From Selenomonas sp. WCT3 (GTDB lineage: Bacteria > Bacillota > Negativicutes > Selenomonadales > Selenomonadaceae), in NCBI GenBank assembly GCA_900100835.1, contig FNCM01000010.1, positions 20,255 to 84,254 of the forward strand: a stretch of DNA of 64,000 nt. Reading direction: 5' to 3'. Under the pieces are notes generated by a model. The model was given only the letters and a program-made list of their open reading frames with translations, had not been told where the DNA came from and searched no databases. This document shows positions 44,865 through 53,567 of the stretch, piece by piece (position 1 is the stretch's first letter; each line of letters starts with the position of its first letter). The translations under genes were made by a program, and so were the position numbers.

Positions 44865-46463
44865 TTATCCGATAATATTTCTGGCCAGCACCGCCAATTG
44901 GCGGAACAGCGAATCGTCACCTGCCCCCTTCGAAAAGAGTTCCGCTTCCTTGCGGGTGGCACCGCTTTGCTGCCAGGACTCGCCGTGCTGCAAAAGGGTC
45001 ATGGTAAAGACGCGCTCTCCAACTTGAGCAGGTGAGCGATTTTCTTGCACGGCTTCATCAAAGCCTGCCTTTTGCTGCTGATACCGGATAAGCCGTTCAG
45101 AAATCCCTTGAATCTCGGCAGCAATATCCGCCTCGGCCTCCCGATGCAGGAACCAGTCGACAAGATAAACATACTCACAAGTCGTCCAGGGAATGACGGC
45201 CCGGTTCCGATGGGGCACTTCTTGTTCTTCCTCATCTGCCAGTTGTTCTTCCGCCACAAGTTTCAGCATCTCACCGGTTCCATCCTTCGTAAGCGAATCA
45301 AATTCTGCCGCCGTCACCGGCTCAGGTACCCATTCTTTTAGCGATACGGTTTCTATTTCCGGCAGCAAAGGCTCCTCGGGTGCAACGGGCTCTCTTTCTT
45401 CCAGCATCTTTTCCTCAGGCATTTTTTCTTCTAACAAACTTTCTGCGGACAAAGCTACTTCGGGTAACACCTCTTCGGGTAAATTTTCTTCTTCCTCGCC
45501 ACTTTCCCGCAGACGGCGCTGGTGGCAAAGCCATGAGCGCGCCTCCCGCTCGTGCTGCTTTACCTCTTCTTCCGCCGCGATAAATTCCGCCGCCAGCCCT
45601 TGCTGTTCAATTTTTTCCCGCAAGTCATCGGCGTATTCTTCCGCCGTAAGTTTTGGCAGCAACAATTCCGTTTCCCGCCTGAGCCGTTCAAACAAGTCAG
45701 GTTTTTCCTGTTTAATCGCTGCGAGTTCATAAGCAAGACCATTTGCTTCCCCCGTTTGCTCTGGTGAATGACATGAAGCAAACTCATGATATTGACGTTC
45801 CAAAGACTGCGGCGAAAAATCTTCGAACCGGTACGCATCGGTTATCTGATGGTACAGAAATTTTTGCACGGCAGCTGCCAGCTGCTCAAAAAAAATCCCA
45901 CACACTTCCTCTGGCAGTGCTTCTTCCGCGAAACGCTCCTGAAGCGCCAAAAGTTTCACCGCTATCATGACCTGGCAATCCCATTGGGCAGAATCCATGC
46001 CCTCGTTTTCCGTTAAGATAATGCCCTCTTGCGGCAGATATTCCGTCTTGGCCGTTTCATCGAGTTCTGCCTCCGCAGCTGCCATGCTTTCGTAAGCTTC
46101 GGTATAATTTCCTGCCCATCGTACCGCATCGGCAAAAAGCGGCGTGCGGTACGCCGCCGCCTGCGGCTCCCGCATCATTTCGATATGCTGTTGCACGGCC
46201 GCCAGCCCGCGATAGCTCGCGTCAACGGCAAAGCCGCGTTTTTCCGCATAGCCGCGCAGGCACGAAGAAATCAGCTCTATCTCCAATTCATCGCTTTCGC
46301 CCTCGTGATTCTTTATATGGCGCATGGCCTGGTACACCTTGGCGCGCTCGGTTTCATCCCAGGGAATCCAGCGCTTTTCGCCCGTCTCCAGCCGTAAATG
46401 AAACGATTCATCGATTATCGGTCTATCCTCGTTTGCCCTCTGCGGTTCTATCGCTGCTGTCAT
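44865..46463 (-). CDS. Acidic protein of unknown function, partner of the PLD-helicase
   Basis: 532 residues, not recognised. The first about 330 residues are mostly helical and charged, with several tryptophan- and alanine-rich stretches (RTPLFADAVRWAGNYTEAYESM). A low-complexity acidic linker (about 345-400, repeated EE, LPE, EEKMPEEKM) joins a C-terminal part (about 430-532). That part opens with VIPWTTCEYVYLVDWFL and continues with ADIAAEIQGISERLIRYQQQKAGF. Its W...E...IA...I.. pattern resembles a Myb/SANT-like helix-turn-helix, a weak inference. No signal peptide. First gene of the cassette, behind its own promoter and a palindrome cluster. Confidence 0.75.
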   Translation of the reverse strand: MTAAIEPQRANEDRPIIDESFHLRLETGEKRWIPWDETERAKVYQAMRHIKNHEGESDELEIELISSCLRGYAEKRGFAVDASYRGLAAVQQHIEMMREPQAAAYRTPLFADAVRWAGNYTEAYESMAAAEAELDETAKTEYLPQEGIILTENEGMDSAQWDCQVMIAVKLLALQERFAEEALPEEVCGIFFEQLAAAVQKFLYHQITDAYRFEDFSPQSLERQYHEFASCHSPEQTGEANGLAYELAAIKQEKPDLFERLRRETELLLPKLTAEEYADDLREKIEQQGLAAEFIAAEEEVKQHEREARSWLCHQRRLRESGEEEENLPEEVLPEVALSAESLLEEKMPEEKMLEEREPVAPEEPLLPEIETVSLKEWVPEPVTAAEFDSLTKDGTGEMLKLVAEEQLADEEEQEVPHRNRAVIPWTTCEYVYLVDWFLHREAEADIAAEIQGISERLIRYQQQKAGFDEAVQENRSPAQVGERVFTMTLLQHGESWQQSGATRKEAELFSKGAGDDSLFRQLAVLARNIIG

Positions 46464-46509
46464 TTCGTCATATCCTTTCTCACGCGGGGTACGTTCTATA
46501 ATTACTCCT

Positions 46510-46536
46510 ATTATAGCATACCGTTTGACAAGTCAA
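46510..46536 (-). promoter_or_regulatory. Promoter of the two-gene PLD-helicase cassette
   Basis: Perfect -10 TATAAT (46510-46515) with TTGACT (46531-46536) 15 bases upstream on the minus strand. The short spacer and the overlap of the -35 with the TTTGAC-N2-GTCAAA palindrome suggest that an activator or repressor acts here. Confidence 0.6.
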
Positions 46537-46607
46537 AAAATGACCGGTCAAATCCAACAAAAGTCAGATTTGACCGGTCATTTGTCAAAAGTCAAATGTC
46601 AATTTTG
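46524..46607. repeat. Cluster of TTTGAC/GTCAAA palindromes between lysS and the cassette
   Basis: TTTGACAAGTCAAA (46524-46537); two copies of TGACCGGTCA at 46541-46550 and 46571-46580, exactly 30 bases apart; then TTGTCAAAAGTCAAATGTCAA (in part, 46582-46602) and TTTTGACC. The 16-base arms AAATGACCGGTCAAAT and ATTTGACCGGTCATTT are complementary with a 14-base loop. The minus strand has TTTTTT after the hairpin. It can therefore be the lysS terminator and an operator at once. Confidence 0.75.
46538..46583 (-). terminator. Probable lysS terminator
   Basis: 16-base-pair hairpin with TGACCGGTCA cores, followed on the minus strand by a run of six T. It begins about 30 bases after the lysS stop codon. 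Confidence 0.7.
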
Positions 46608-46612
46608 ACCGA

Positions 46613-48550
46613 TTAGCACATTTTAGCGCCAGCCGGGATATGCGGATCAAGCTGGAGAAGATGCAGTTTCTCTTCGCCTTCCTCCGTGTGAACGGCGGAA
46701 ATCAGCATACCGCAGGACTCAATGCCCATCATAGCACGCGGCGGCAGGTTGACGATTGCCACGAGCGTCTTGCCGATGAGCTCTTCCGGCTCATAGAAAG
46801 CATGAATGCCCGAAAGGATCGTACGATCCGTGCCCGTGCCATCATCCAGCGTGAACTGCAGGAGCTTCTTGCTCTTCTTGACAGCTTCGCAGGCTTTAAC
46901 TTTCACAGCGCGGAAGTCGCATTTGCAGAACGTATCGAAATCAACCATATCCTCGTAAAGCGGCTCGACTTCAACCTTCGAGAAGTCAATCTTCTCCGGA
47001 ACAGCTGCTGCCGGATTTTCCGGACGCTCGATATGCACCGGCGCATTGAGCGGCTTCATCGTCGGGAACAGCAGGACGTCGCGGATCGAAGCGGCGTCCG
47101 TCAGGAACATGACGAGACGGTCAATACCGATGCCGACACCGCCCGTTGGCGGCAGGCCATATTCGAGTGCCATGACGAAGTCTTCGTCCATGCCATGGGC
47201 TTCATCGTCACCAGCTTCACGCTGTTTGAGCTGGTCTTCAAAACGGCCCTTCTGGTCGATTGGGTCATTGAGCTCCGTAAAGCCGTTAGCGAGCTCGCGG
47301 CCATAGATGAAGAACTCAAAGCGATCCGTGATGCGCGGGTCATCTGCATTACGTTTCGCCAGCGGCGAGATTTCCGTCGGATGGCCCGTGATGAAGGTCG
47401 GCTGCATCAGCGTCTCTTCTACCTTTTCCTCGAAAGCGGCGTTGAGGATACCGCCGATGCCATGGCGCTCCTCGTAGGGTACACCGATCTCATCGGCCAT
47501 CTTGCGGGCTTCTTCCACCGTTTCGCAGGACATGAAGTCTTTGCCCGTAGCTTCTTTAACCGCATCATTCATGCTGATGCGTTTAACCTTGGAAAGATCA
47601 ATCTCCACACCCTGGTAATTGATAACCGGTGTGCCCAGAACTTTCATGGCCGCATTGACGACGATACCCTCAGTAAGGTCCATCATATCCGTATAGTCAG
47701 CAAACGCCTGATAGAACTCGATGGAGGTGAATTCCGGATTGTGACGGACGTCCATGCCCTCATTGCGGAAGATACGACCGATTTCATAAACACGATCCAA
47801 ACCGCCAACGATGAGACGTTTGAGGTTCAGCTCCGTGGCAATGCGCAGATACAGGTCAATGTCCAGCGTATTGTGATGCGTGATAAACGGACGGGCAGCA
47901 GCACCGCCGGCAATCGTCGACAGTACCGGCGTCTCTACTTCAAGGTAGCCGCGCTCATCGAGATATTCACGAATCGAGTTGATGGTCTTCGTGCGGCGGC
48001 GGAACGTCTCGCGGACATCCTGATTCATGATGAGGTCGAGATAACGCTGGCGATAGCGGATATCCACATCCTGCAGGCCGTGGAATTTCTCCGGCAGCGG
48101 ACGCAGGGATTTGCTGAGCAGTTCGAAATCCTCAACGCGAACCGTAACCTCACCGCGATGAGTCTTGAAAACCACACCACGAATGCCGACGATATCACCA
48201 ATATCGAGTTTGCGGAACTGCTGCTTGTATTTCTCCTCACCGAGGACATCGATCTTGAAATAGACCTGAATGTTGCCCGTACGGTCATTGAGCGTGCAGA
48301 AAGAAGCCTTGCCATGGCCACGGATAGCCATAAGACGGCCGGCAATATTTACCTCTGGGCCCTCTTCGTCACCTTCCAGGCCATCATTGTTCTTCTTGAT
48401 GTCCTCGGCGTAATCCGTCACCTCATAGCGATGGCCAAAGGGTGCAACGCCAATTTCCTTGAACGCTTCCATTTTCTCGCGGCGAACCTTAAGCATCTCA
48501 TTGAGATCCTGCTCCTGGCTCTGCTGCGCATTTTCTTTGTTTTCTGCCAT
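46613..48550 (-). CDS. lysS: Lysyl-tRNA synthetase with C-terminal tRNA-binding domain
   Basis: 645 residues, against about 500 for ordinary class II LysRS. An anticodon-binding OB domain (about 60-165) is followed by a class II catalytic core (motif 2 region [24 protein letters not shown], in part; motif 3 [22 protein letters not shown], in part). From about residue 523 an extra domain ([19 protein letters not shown] ... [17 protein letters not shown]) matches the tRNA-binding OB fold found at the end of bacterial MetRS and in Trbp111. It joins without a stop or frameshift. It is downstream of greA, with GGAG before the ATG. Confidence 0.95.
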   Translation of the reverse strand: MAENKENAQQSQEQDLNEMLKVRREKMEAFKEIGVAPFGHRYEVTDYAEDIKKNNDGLEGDEEGPEVNIAGRLMAIRGHGKASFCTLNDRTGNIQVYFKIDVLGEEKYKQQFRKLDIGDIVGIRGVVFKTHRGEVTVRVEDFELLSKSLRPLPEKFHGLQDVDIRYRQRYLDLIMNQDVRETFRRRTKTINSIREYLDERGYLEVETPVLSTIAGGAAARPFITHHNTLDIDLYLRIATELNLKRLIVGGLDRVYEIGRIFRNEGMDVRHNPEFTSIEFYQAFADYTDMMDLTEGIVVNAAMKVLGTPVINYQGVEIDLSKVKRISMNDAVKEATGKDFMSCETVEEARKMADEIGVPYEERHGIGGILNAAFEEKVEETLMQPTFITGHPTEISPLAKRNADDPRITDRFEFFIYGRELANGFTELNDPIDQKGRFEDQLKQREAGDDEAHGMDEDFVMALEYGLPPTGGVGIGIDRLVMFLTDAASIRDVLLFPTMKPLNAPVHIERPENPAAAVPEKIDFSKVEVEPLYEDMVDFDTFCKCDFRAVKVKACEAVKKSKKLLQFTLDDGTGTDRTILSGIHAFYEPEELIGKTLVAIVNLPPRAMMGIESCGMLISAVHTEEGEEKLHLLQLDPHIPAGAKMC

Positions 48551-48582
48551 AAAAGCAATTACTCCTATCTATACGGCGATTC

Positions 48583-49059
48583 TTAGCCTTTGATTTCTTC
48601 AATCTTGTACTGAATGATGCCAGCCGGAGCGTGTACATCAACCGTAGCACCGACCTTCTGGCCCAAGAGTGCCTGGCCTAGCGGGCTCTCGTTAGAGATT
48701 TTACCCTCGTCCGGGTCTGCCTCGGTGGAACCAACCAGCATAAAGGTCTGCGGGCCGTCTTCTGCGAACTCTACATCGAGAACGACGACTTTTGAACCCA
48801 TCTGTACCGTATCGCTGCTGCCAGCTTTAATGATATCGGAGTTGCGGATTTTCGCCTCGAGTTCCTGAATCTCACCTTCGAGGAATGCCTGCTCGTTTTT
48901 CGCATCATCGTACTCGGAGTTCTCCGAAAGGTCACCGAGGGCAATTGCTGCCTTCAGGCGCTCAGCAATCTCAATACGGCGTACGCTCTTGAGATAGTTA
49001 ACTTTTTCCACCAGTTTATTATAGCCGTCTTCGGTCAGCATGACCTTTTTATCTGCCAT
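48583..49059 (-). CDS. greA: Transcription elongation factor GreA
   Basis: 158 residues. Rescues backtracked RNA polymerase. The N-terminal coiled coil carries LSENSEYDDAKNEQAFLEGEI (in part) with the acidic tip, and the C-terminal domain has ISNESPLGQALLGQKVG. It is followed after 32 bases by lysS, a pair common in Firmicutes. A perfect promoter lies just upstream. Confidence 0.97.
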   Translation of the reverse strand: MADKKVMLTEDGYNKLVEKVNYLKSVRRIEIAERLKAAIALGDLSENSEYDDAKNEQAFLEGEIQELEAKIRNSDIIKAGSSDTVQMGSKVVVLDVEFAEDGPQTFMLVGSTEADPDEGKISNESPLGQALLGQKVGATVDVHAPAGIIQYKIEEIKG

Positions 49060-49104
49060 GTAGAAACGCCCCTTTGCAAAATCAGATTAATATTCCATAG
49101 TAAC

Positions 49105-49374
49105 TTATTTATTATAATTTTTTTTTGAATCCTTGTCAATGAGAGCCAGCTTCTGTGCGCGCGTGAGCTGCTTAATCTGCCACTCACGGCTCTGGGCCGC
49201 CTGCTTATCCGCAAAGGTCTCGAAATAGACAAGACGCACAGGCAGGCGGGAGCGCGTATACTTCGCGCCCTGCCCGGCATTGTGCGTCTTCACCCGTTTC
49301 CCGAGATCGTTGGTCCAGCCGGTATAGAGGCTGCCGTCCCCACACTCAAGGATATAGGTGTAGGCCTCAGCCAT
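49105..49374 (-). CDS. GIY-YIG nuclease-superfamily protein
   Basis: 89 residues, like the YhbQ/UPF0213 group. Visible: YTYILECGDGSLYTGWTNDL (the GIY-YIG core reads YILECG...LYTG), the arginine in GKRVKTHN, and the glutamate in SREWQIKQL. Function within the group is unclear. It overlaps the cyclophilin gene by one base. Its 3' end carries the -35 region of the greA promoter. Confidence 0.88.
   Translation of the reverse strand: MAEAYTYILECGDGSLYTGWTNDLGKRVKTHNAGQGAKYTRSRLPVRLVYFETFADKQAAQSREWQIKQLTRAQKLALIDKDSKKNYNK
49111..49139 (-). promoter_or_regulatory. Promoter of greA-lysS
   Basis: Consensus promoter on the minus strand: TTGACA (49134-49139), 17-base spacer, TATAAT (49111-49116). It lies inside the 3' end of the GIY-YIG gene. 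Confidence 0.88.
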
Positions 49375-49946
49375 TATTCTGCGTCTTTGATGGTAACCTT
49401 TTCCATCACCACGTCGTGAACCGGACGGTCCTGGAAACCAGTCTGCGTGTGACCGATATCGCGAACTACATCCATGCCCTTTATGACTTTACCGAAAATC
49501 GTGTGACGGTTGTTAAGCCACGGCGTTTCATCCAGCGTGATAAAGAACTGGCTGCCGCCCGTGTGGGGCATCCCCGTGTTAGCCATAGCCAGGATGCCTT
49601 CGCCGTCAAAGGTCAAGTCATCCCGGAACTCATCTTCAATCGTGTACCCCGGGCCACCCGTACCAAGACCATCCGGATCGCCGCCCTGAATCATGAACCC
49701 ATCGATGACGCGATGGAAGATAACACCATCATAGAAGCCCTTCTCGGCAAGGTCAATGAAGTTTTTCGTCGTAATCGGCGTCTTATCTTCGAAGAGCTCG
49801 ATTTCAATCGTTCCTTTATTCGTCTGGATTACTGCAATGCGATTTGCCACTTTTTTGTCTCCTCCATTATCTGAGCCGTCCGCTGCCAGGCACCCACCAG
49901 TGAGTACCAGAATACTTGCGAGCAGCAAAATCATTATTTTCTTCAT
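49374..49946 (-). CDS. Cyclophilin-type peptidyl-prolyl isomerase, lipoprotein
   Basis: 190 residues. A lipoprotein signal ends in LVLTGGC (C19), followed by a Gly/Asp-rich linker and a single-domain cyclophilin: FIDLAEKGFYDGVIFHRVIDGFMIQGGD (in part), GILAMANTGMPHTGGSQFFITL and NRHTIFGKVIKGMDVV. The active-site FHRVI, FMIQGGD and SQFFI residues are present. Probably helps folding outside the cytoplasmic membrane. It starts inside the end of the MBL-fold gene. Confidence 0.93.
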   Translation of the reverse strand: MKKIMILLLASILVLTGGCLAADGSDNGGDKKVANRIAVIQTNKGTIEIELFEDKTPITTKNFIDLAEKGFYDGVIFHRVIDGFMIQGGDPDGLGTGGPGYTIEDEFRDDLTFDGEGILAMANTGMPHTGGSQFFITLDETPWLNNRHTIFGKVIKGMDVVRDIGHTQTGFQDRPVHDVVMEKVTIKDAE

Positions 49947-50689
49947 TTTACCGTAATACCTCCAGACATTTCAACCAGTTTTTTCTCGCCGGAAACAGCC
50001 GGTGACCACACGGGGAACCGCTTCCCTTCCGGGAAAAAGTCCGCCCCTGGCTTCCAGCCGGATTCCTCCAAGTCGTGCATGGTGATCAGCGCACCGATAT
50101 CCACCACCCGGATGAACTCGCGCACGCCTTTATCCTGCATGGGGCCAAGGCGGCCATCCACCGGAAAGAAGGCCAGGTCTGCCTTCATACCTTCCAGCCT
50201 TTTGAGCTGTTTGCGAAAGGCATTTTCCGCCAGCTTGCGGTTCTCTGCCGTCTCCCCAGTCCAATCCCACCAGTTAAAGTCCCCGGCGTGGAAAATACTC
50301 TTGCCCGTGGCCTTTTCCGTAACCCGGAAAGCCACCCCCACATCGGTGGAGTCATAGGACTCCACTTTGAGGCAATCATCTTCCCATTCCTCATAGGGCC
50401 GCATATAGGTGACTTTTTCCTTAGGGAACAAGCGAGCGCGCTTTGTCCGCCTTATGTCATAGCCAAAAATATAACGGGAGGTATCCTGCTGATAGTTTCG
50501 GATATGCGCATCGAAATGGTCAAAATGGGCATGGGTGGCAAAGATATACAGGGCATCATATTCCTCCCTTGCCTGGATGGCCTTGCCCACCACATCCTGC
50601 TGGTCCTCAAAATCGTCAAATACCAGCAGCGTGCGGCCAACGCGTACAAGAAACCCGCTGTTCAAAAGATACGTGACTGCAATATCCAT
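49943..50689 (-). CDS. MBL-fold metal-dependent hydrolase
   Basis: 248 residues. The zinc motif HAHFDHFD (about residues 53-60) and a second histidine in IFHAGDFNWWDW (about 131) mark a metallo-beta-lactamase fold, with FFPVDGRLGPMQD and ALITMHDLEES giving further ligands. Substrate unknown. It is tightly packed with the YitT-family gene upstream (shared base) and the cyclophilin gene downstream. Confidence 0.85.
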   Translation of the reverse strand: MDIAVTYLLNSGFLVRVGRTLLVFDDFEDQQDVVGKAIQAREEYDALYIFATHAHFDHFDAHIRNYQQDTSRYIFGYDIRRTKRARLFPKEKVTYMRPYEEWEDDCLKVESYDSTDVGVAFRVTEKATGKSIFHAGDFNWWDWTGETAENRKLAENAFRKQLKRLEGMKADLAFFPVDGRLGPMQDKGVREFIRVVDIGALITMHDLEESGWKPGADFFPEGKRFPVWSPAVSGEKKLVEMSGGITVK

Positions 50690-51588
50690 TAGGTATCCTT
50701 CCCTTCATAACGCTTGATGACGTTGCCAACCCGTATGCCTGGGGAACTGAATCCCCGTCCCATGACCTCATTGGCCGACATGATAATCATGAAGGCATCA
50801 CTGTCGATGGCATTGGCAATCATCTTAATTTTCGCCACCTGGGTAAGCGTCACCACCACAAAAACCACATTGCGTTCCCGCCGGGTGAAAGCTCCCTGTC
50901 CATGCAAAAACGTAACGCCGCGGCCCACTTCCATGATAGCTTCGGCGATATGCTCCGACTGATTCGAAACAATAAGTACCGCCTTGCGGCTGTTGAATCC
51001 GGCGATGACCTTATCGGTAACCATCGCATTCATATACATGCAGATAAGGGTGAACATTGCCGGCGCAACGCCAAAGAGAAAACCGGCCACCAGCATAATC
51101 AAACAGTTAAAGCCAAAGATTACGCCGCCCATGTTGAGGGAATAATACTTCTTCACAATGGCACCGATGATATCAAAACCGCCGGTACTGCCGTTCATGC
51201 GGAATACGATACCATAGCCGATGCCGTTAAACACGCCGCCAAAAATCGCCGCCAGCATGATGTCGTTGACCGGAGCATAGGCGTTTAAAAACCGCGTGAA
51301 GTCCAGACAGAACGAAAATATGGCCGTACCGATGATAACATCAAAGGTATAGCCGCGCCCCAAGGTCTTCCAAGCCGCCGCCAATAAGGGCAAATTATAG
51401 GCGAAGGTCTGTAAACCAATGGGCAGATGGGCTAAATAGTAAACAATAATAGCAATGCCCGTCGCACCGCCTGTAAGCAGGTGTGCCGGCACCAGGAACA
51501 GATTGATGGAACAACTGGCAATCAAGCAGCCAAGGGTAATTCCCAAATAGCGCAGTATGCGATGTTCCAGCATCCGCAGCTGAATCAT
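50689..51588 (-). CDS. YitT-family membrane protein (DUF161/DUF2179)
   Basis: 299 residues. Five or six membrane segments in the first 200 residues (HLLTGGATGIAIIVYYL; FRMNGSTGGFDIIGAI), then a cytoplasmic DUF2179 domain (AVLIVSNQSEHIAEAIM, GVTFLHGQGAFTRRERNVVFVVV, in part; FMIIMSANEVMGRGF). Function is unknown in the family. It overlaps the upstream secreted-protein gene by 4 bases. Confidence 0.93.
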   Translation of the reverse strand: MIQLRMLEHRILRYLGITLGCLIASCSINLFLVPAHLLTGGATGIAIIVYYLAHLPIGLQTFAYNLPLLAAAWKTLGRGYTFDVIIGTAIFSFCLDFTRFLNAYAPVNDIMLAAIFGGVFNGIGYGIVFRMNGSTGGFDIIGAIVKKYYSLNMGGVIFGFNCLIMLVAGFLFGVAPAMFTLICMYMNAMVTDKVIAGFNSRKAVLIVSNQSEHIAEAIMEVGRGVTFLHGQGAFTRRERNVVFVVVTLTQVAKIKMIANAIDSDAFMIIMSANEVMGRGFSSPGIRVGNVIKRYEGKDT

Positions 51589-52241
51589 TCTGTCAAACCT
51601 CCCAGTCTGATTGGCTTATCCTCCGGCATTGCCGACATATCGATTTCCTTCTCGCTGGGAATGAACCAGACGCTCTTCTGTTCTTTCTCCCGAAAAAGTT
51701 CCGGTTTGCGGATCATGAGTTCCTGCCGCTCCGTATCATCGACGGGAAGCGCCGTAATGCGCATGACCAAAAGCGAGTTATCCTCCGTATTCATCTGAAG
51801 CATCAAATGCTGGAAGCGGTCTTTGGGATTGTCATAAACGAAGAACTTATTCCCATCAATCCGCCGTGCTTTCTTCGCTCCATAGGTCTGCTGAATCCAG
51901 GCAGCGGTAGCACCATAGCGAACCCCATTGCGAGCTTCATACTTCTTGTTCTTGATGGTAATATCCACCACCTTGCCGGTATTTACCGCAAAGCCGATGG
52001 TAAAATCCCCGTTGAAGTCGCATTCCTTCACCAAAATGCCGGCAATGCGAACCGTACGATCATAAATCGGGTTCCCAAAAGCCTCGATTACCTTGGCATC
52101 ATCATCCCCAAGGGCCACCGTATTGCAGATAAAATCCTCATCAAGCAGTTTTGCCTGTGCTCCTGCCGGCATTGTCCAGACCGTCAGCAGACTAAACACC
52201 AGCGCCAAAAGAACGCCAGCTGAAAACCATTTTTGTTTCAT
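51585..52241 (-). CDS. Secreted protein of unknown function
   Basis: 218 residues, not recognised. A signal peptide (about 1-30, ending GAQA-KLL) is followed by a domain with VALGDDDAKVIEAFGNPIYDR, which recalls small secreted domains that respond to repeated AFG.P motifs, then EARNGVRYGATAAWIQQTYG. The C-terminus is charged. A perfect TATAAT lies at 52296-52301 upstream, without a clear -35. It overlaps the YitT-family gene by 4 bases. Confidence 0.75.
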   Translation of the reverse strand: MKQKWFSAGVLLALVFSLLTVWTMPAGAQAKLLDEDFICNTVALGDDDAKVIEAFGNPIYDRTVRIAGILVKECDFNGDFTIGFAVNTGKVVDITIKNKKYEARNGVRYGATAAWIQQTYGAKKARRIDGNKFFVYDNPKDRFQHLMLQMNTEDNSLLVMRITALPVDDTERQELMIRKPELFREKEQKSVWFIPSEKEIDMSAMPEDKPIRLGGLTE

Positions 52242-52331
52242 AACAGCCTCTTTCCCTGCGCCATCGCGCAGATTTTCCTTATAAGTCCGGCCACTATTAT
52301 ACCGTATTCAAAACAAAATCGCTACAGCTTG

Positions 52332-53567
52332 TCAAAAGGCGAAATTGCCATTCTGGAATACCGGAATCTTTTTCCCATCCTTCGTCGTGCCAACAATATC
52401 CAGGTCGCGAGTACCAATCATGAAGTCTTCATGCAGCAGCGAATCGTTGACACCATGCTGCAAAAGAGTCACGCTGTCCATCGTCTCTCCGTCCTTGATG
52501 CAAGTCGGATAAGCCTTTCCCAAGGCCAGATGGCAGGAAGCATTTTCATCAAAGAGGGTATTGTAAAACAGGATGCCACTCTTTGAGATTGGCGAATCAT
52601 ACGGTACCAAGGCCACTTCTCCCAAATAGCGAGCACCTTCATCTGTTTCCAGCAAGCCCTTAAGAATTTTTTCGCCCTTTTTCGCCGAATAATCCACCAC
52701 CTTGCCATCCTTAAAGGTCAGCTTGAAGCCTTCAATCAGATTGCCGTTGAAGTTGAGGGGTTTTGCTGCCACCACCGTACCATTGACGCCATCCCGTTTC
52801 GGCAGAGTATAGACTTCCTCCGTCGGCATGTTGGCGGCAAACTCAATGCCCAGTTCCGAAAGCTCGGCCCCGCCGGCCCAAATATGGCCTTCCGGCAGCT
52901 CGATGGTGAGGTCCGTGCCGAGATTGTTGGTATAATGAAGCGACGCAAAATCATGGTCGTTCAGGAATTTTGCCGCCTTCTGCAGGAAAGCGATATGCTC
53001 CTTCCAGGCTGCTACCGGGTCTTTATCCTCCTCAATGCGAACGGTCTGGAAGATGGCTTGCCACAATTTTGCCACAGCCTCTTCTTCCGAGCAGTTCGGA
53101 AATACCTTTGCTGCCCAGCTCACCGTGGGGACAGAAACCACACACCAGGTATTGCGATTGTTCATCAACCGAGCCCGGTATTCTAACAAAGCAGCCCCAG
53201 CTGCCTGCTGAGAAAGTTTCAATTTTTCCGGCTCAATGTCGTTAAATATCTCCGGATCCCGAGCCGCAATGGATACAAAGGCCGCTCCCTGCTCGGCATA
53301 ATCCATGTAGAATTTTTGCCGCCATTTGGGAAACTCCGTAAACAGTTCTTTTTGGCCCCGTTGGTAGCGGATATGCGCCAGCAGCTCATCGCCCCAGCTT
53401 ACCACCACATCATGAGCTCCGGCTGCAAAAGCCTCCTCAGCAATACTGCGGGCAAACTCGGCGCATTCAATCGGCGAATTGATGACAAGGATCTGATCTT
53501 TTTGCAGATTGACACCAACCTTTACCACTAGCCTTGCATATTTCTGCAACAATGTTTTTTCCATCAC
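52332..53567 (-). CDS. M29-family aminopeptidase
   Basis: 411 residues, aminopeptidase T/AmpS type. Family stretches are YARLVVKVGVNLQKDQILVINSP (in part), GTDLTIELPEGHIWAGG, FAANMPTEEVYTLPKRDGVNG (in part; metal-site glutamates), GARYLGEVALVPYDSPIS and CHLALGKAYPTCI. Metal ligands E, H, Y, D are visible by motif. The start ATG overlaps the dtd stop by 4 bases. Confidence 0.92.
   Translation of the reverse strand: MMEKTLLQKYARLVVKVGVNLQKDQILVINSPIECAEFARSIAEEAFAAGAHDVVVSWGDELLAHIRYQRGQKELFTEFPKWRQKFYMDYAEQGAAFVSIAARDPEIFNDIEPEKLKLSQQAAGAALLEYRARLMNNRNTWCVVSVPTVSWAAKVFPNCSEEEAVAKLWQAIFQTVRIEEDKDPVAAWKEHIAFLQKAAKFLNDHDFASLHYTNNLGTDLTIELPEGHIWAGGAELSELGIEFAANMPTEEVYTLPKRDGVNGTVVAAKPLNFNGNLIEGFKLTFKDGKVVDYSAKKGEKILKGLLETDEGARYLGEVALVPYDSPISKSGILFYNTLFDENASCHLALGKAYPTCIKDGETMDSVTLLQHGVNDSLLHEDFMIGTRDLDIVGTTKDGKKIPVFQNGNFAF

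Noticed and set aside
45263-45430. Coding repeats as a mobile or phase-variable element
   Set aside because: The E/P/L-rich codons are imperfect and look like an ordinary acidic linker; no short perfect tandem repeat is present.
46524-46607. Possible CRISPR-like repeat
   Set aside because: Only two exact 10-base copies, no spacer array, and they are self-palindromic; they fit operator or terminator use better.
46398-46616. A 72-codon plus-strand open frame over the palindrome cluster
   Set aside because: Composition follows the repeats, there is no ribosome binding site, and it overlaps the start of the 532-residue gene.
46640-48586. A 648-codon open frame antisense to lysS
   Set aside because: It mirrors lysS exactly and has no family features of its own; such shadows follow from codon bias in well-used genes.
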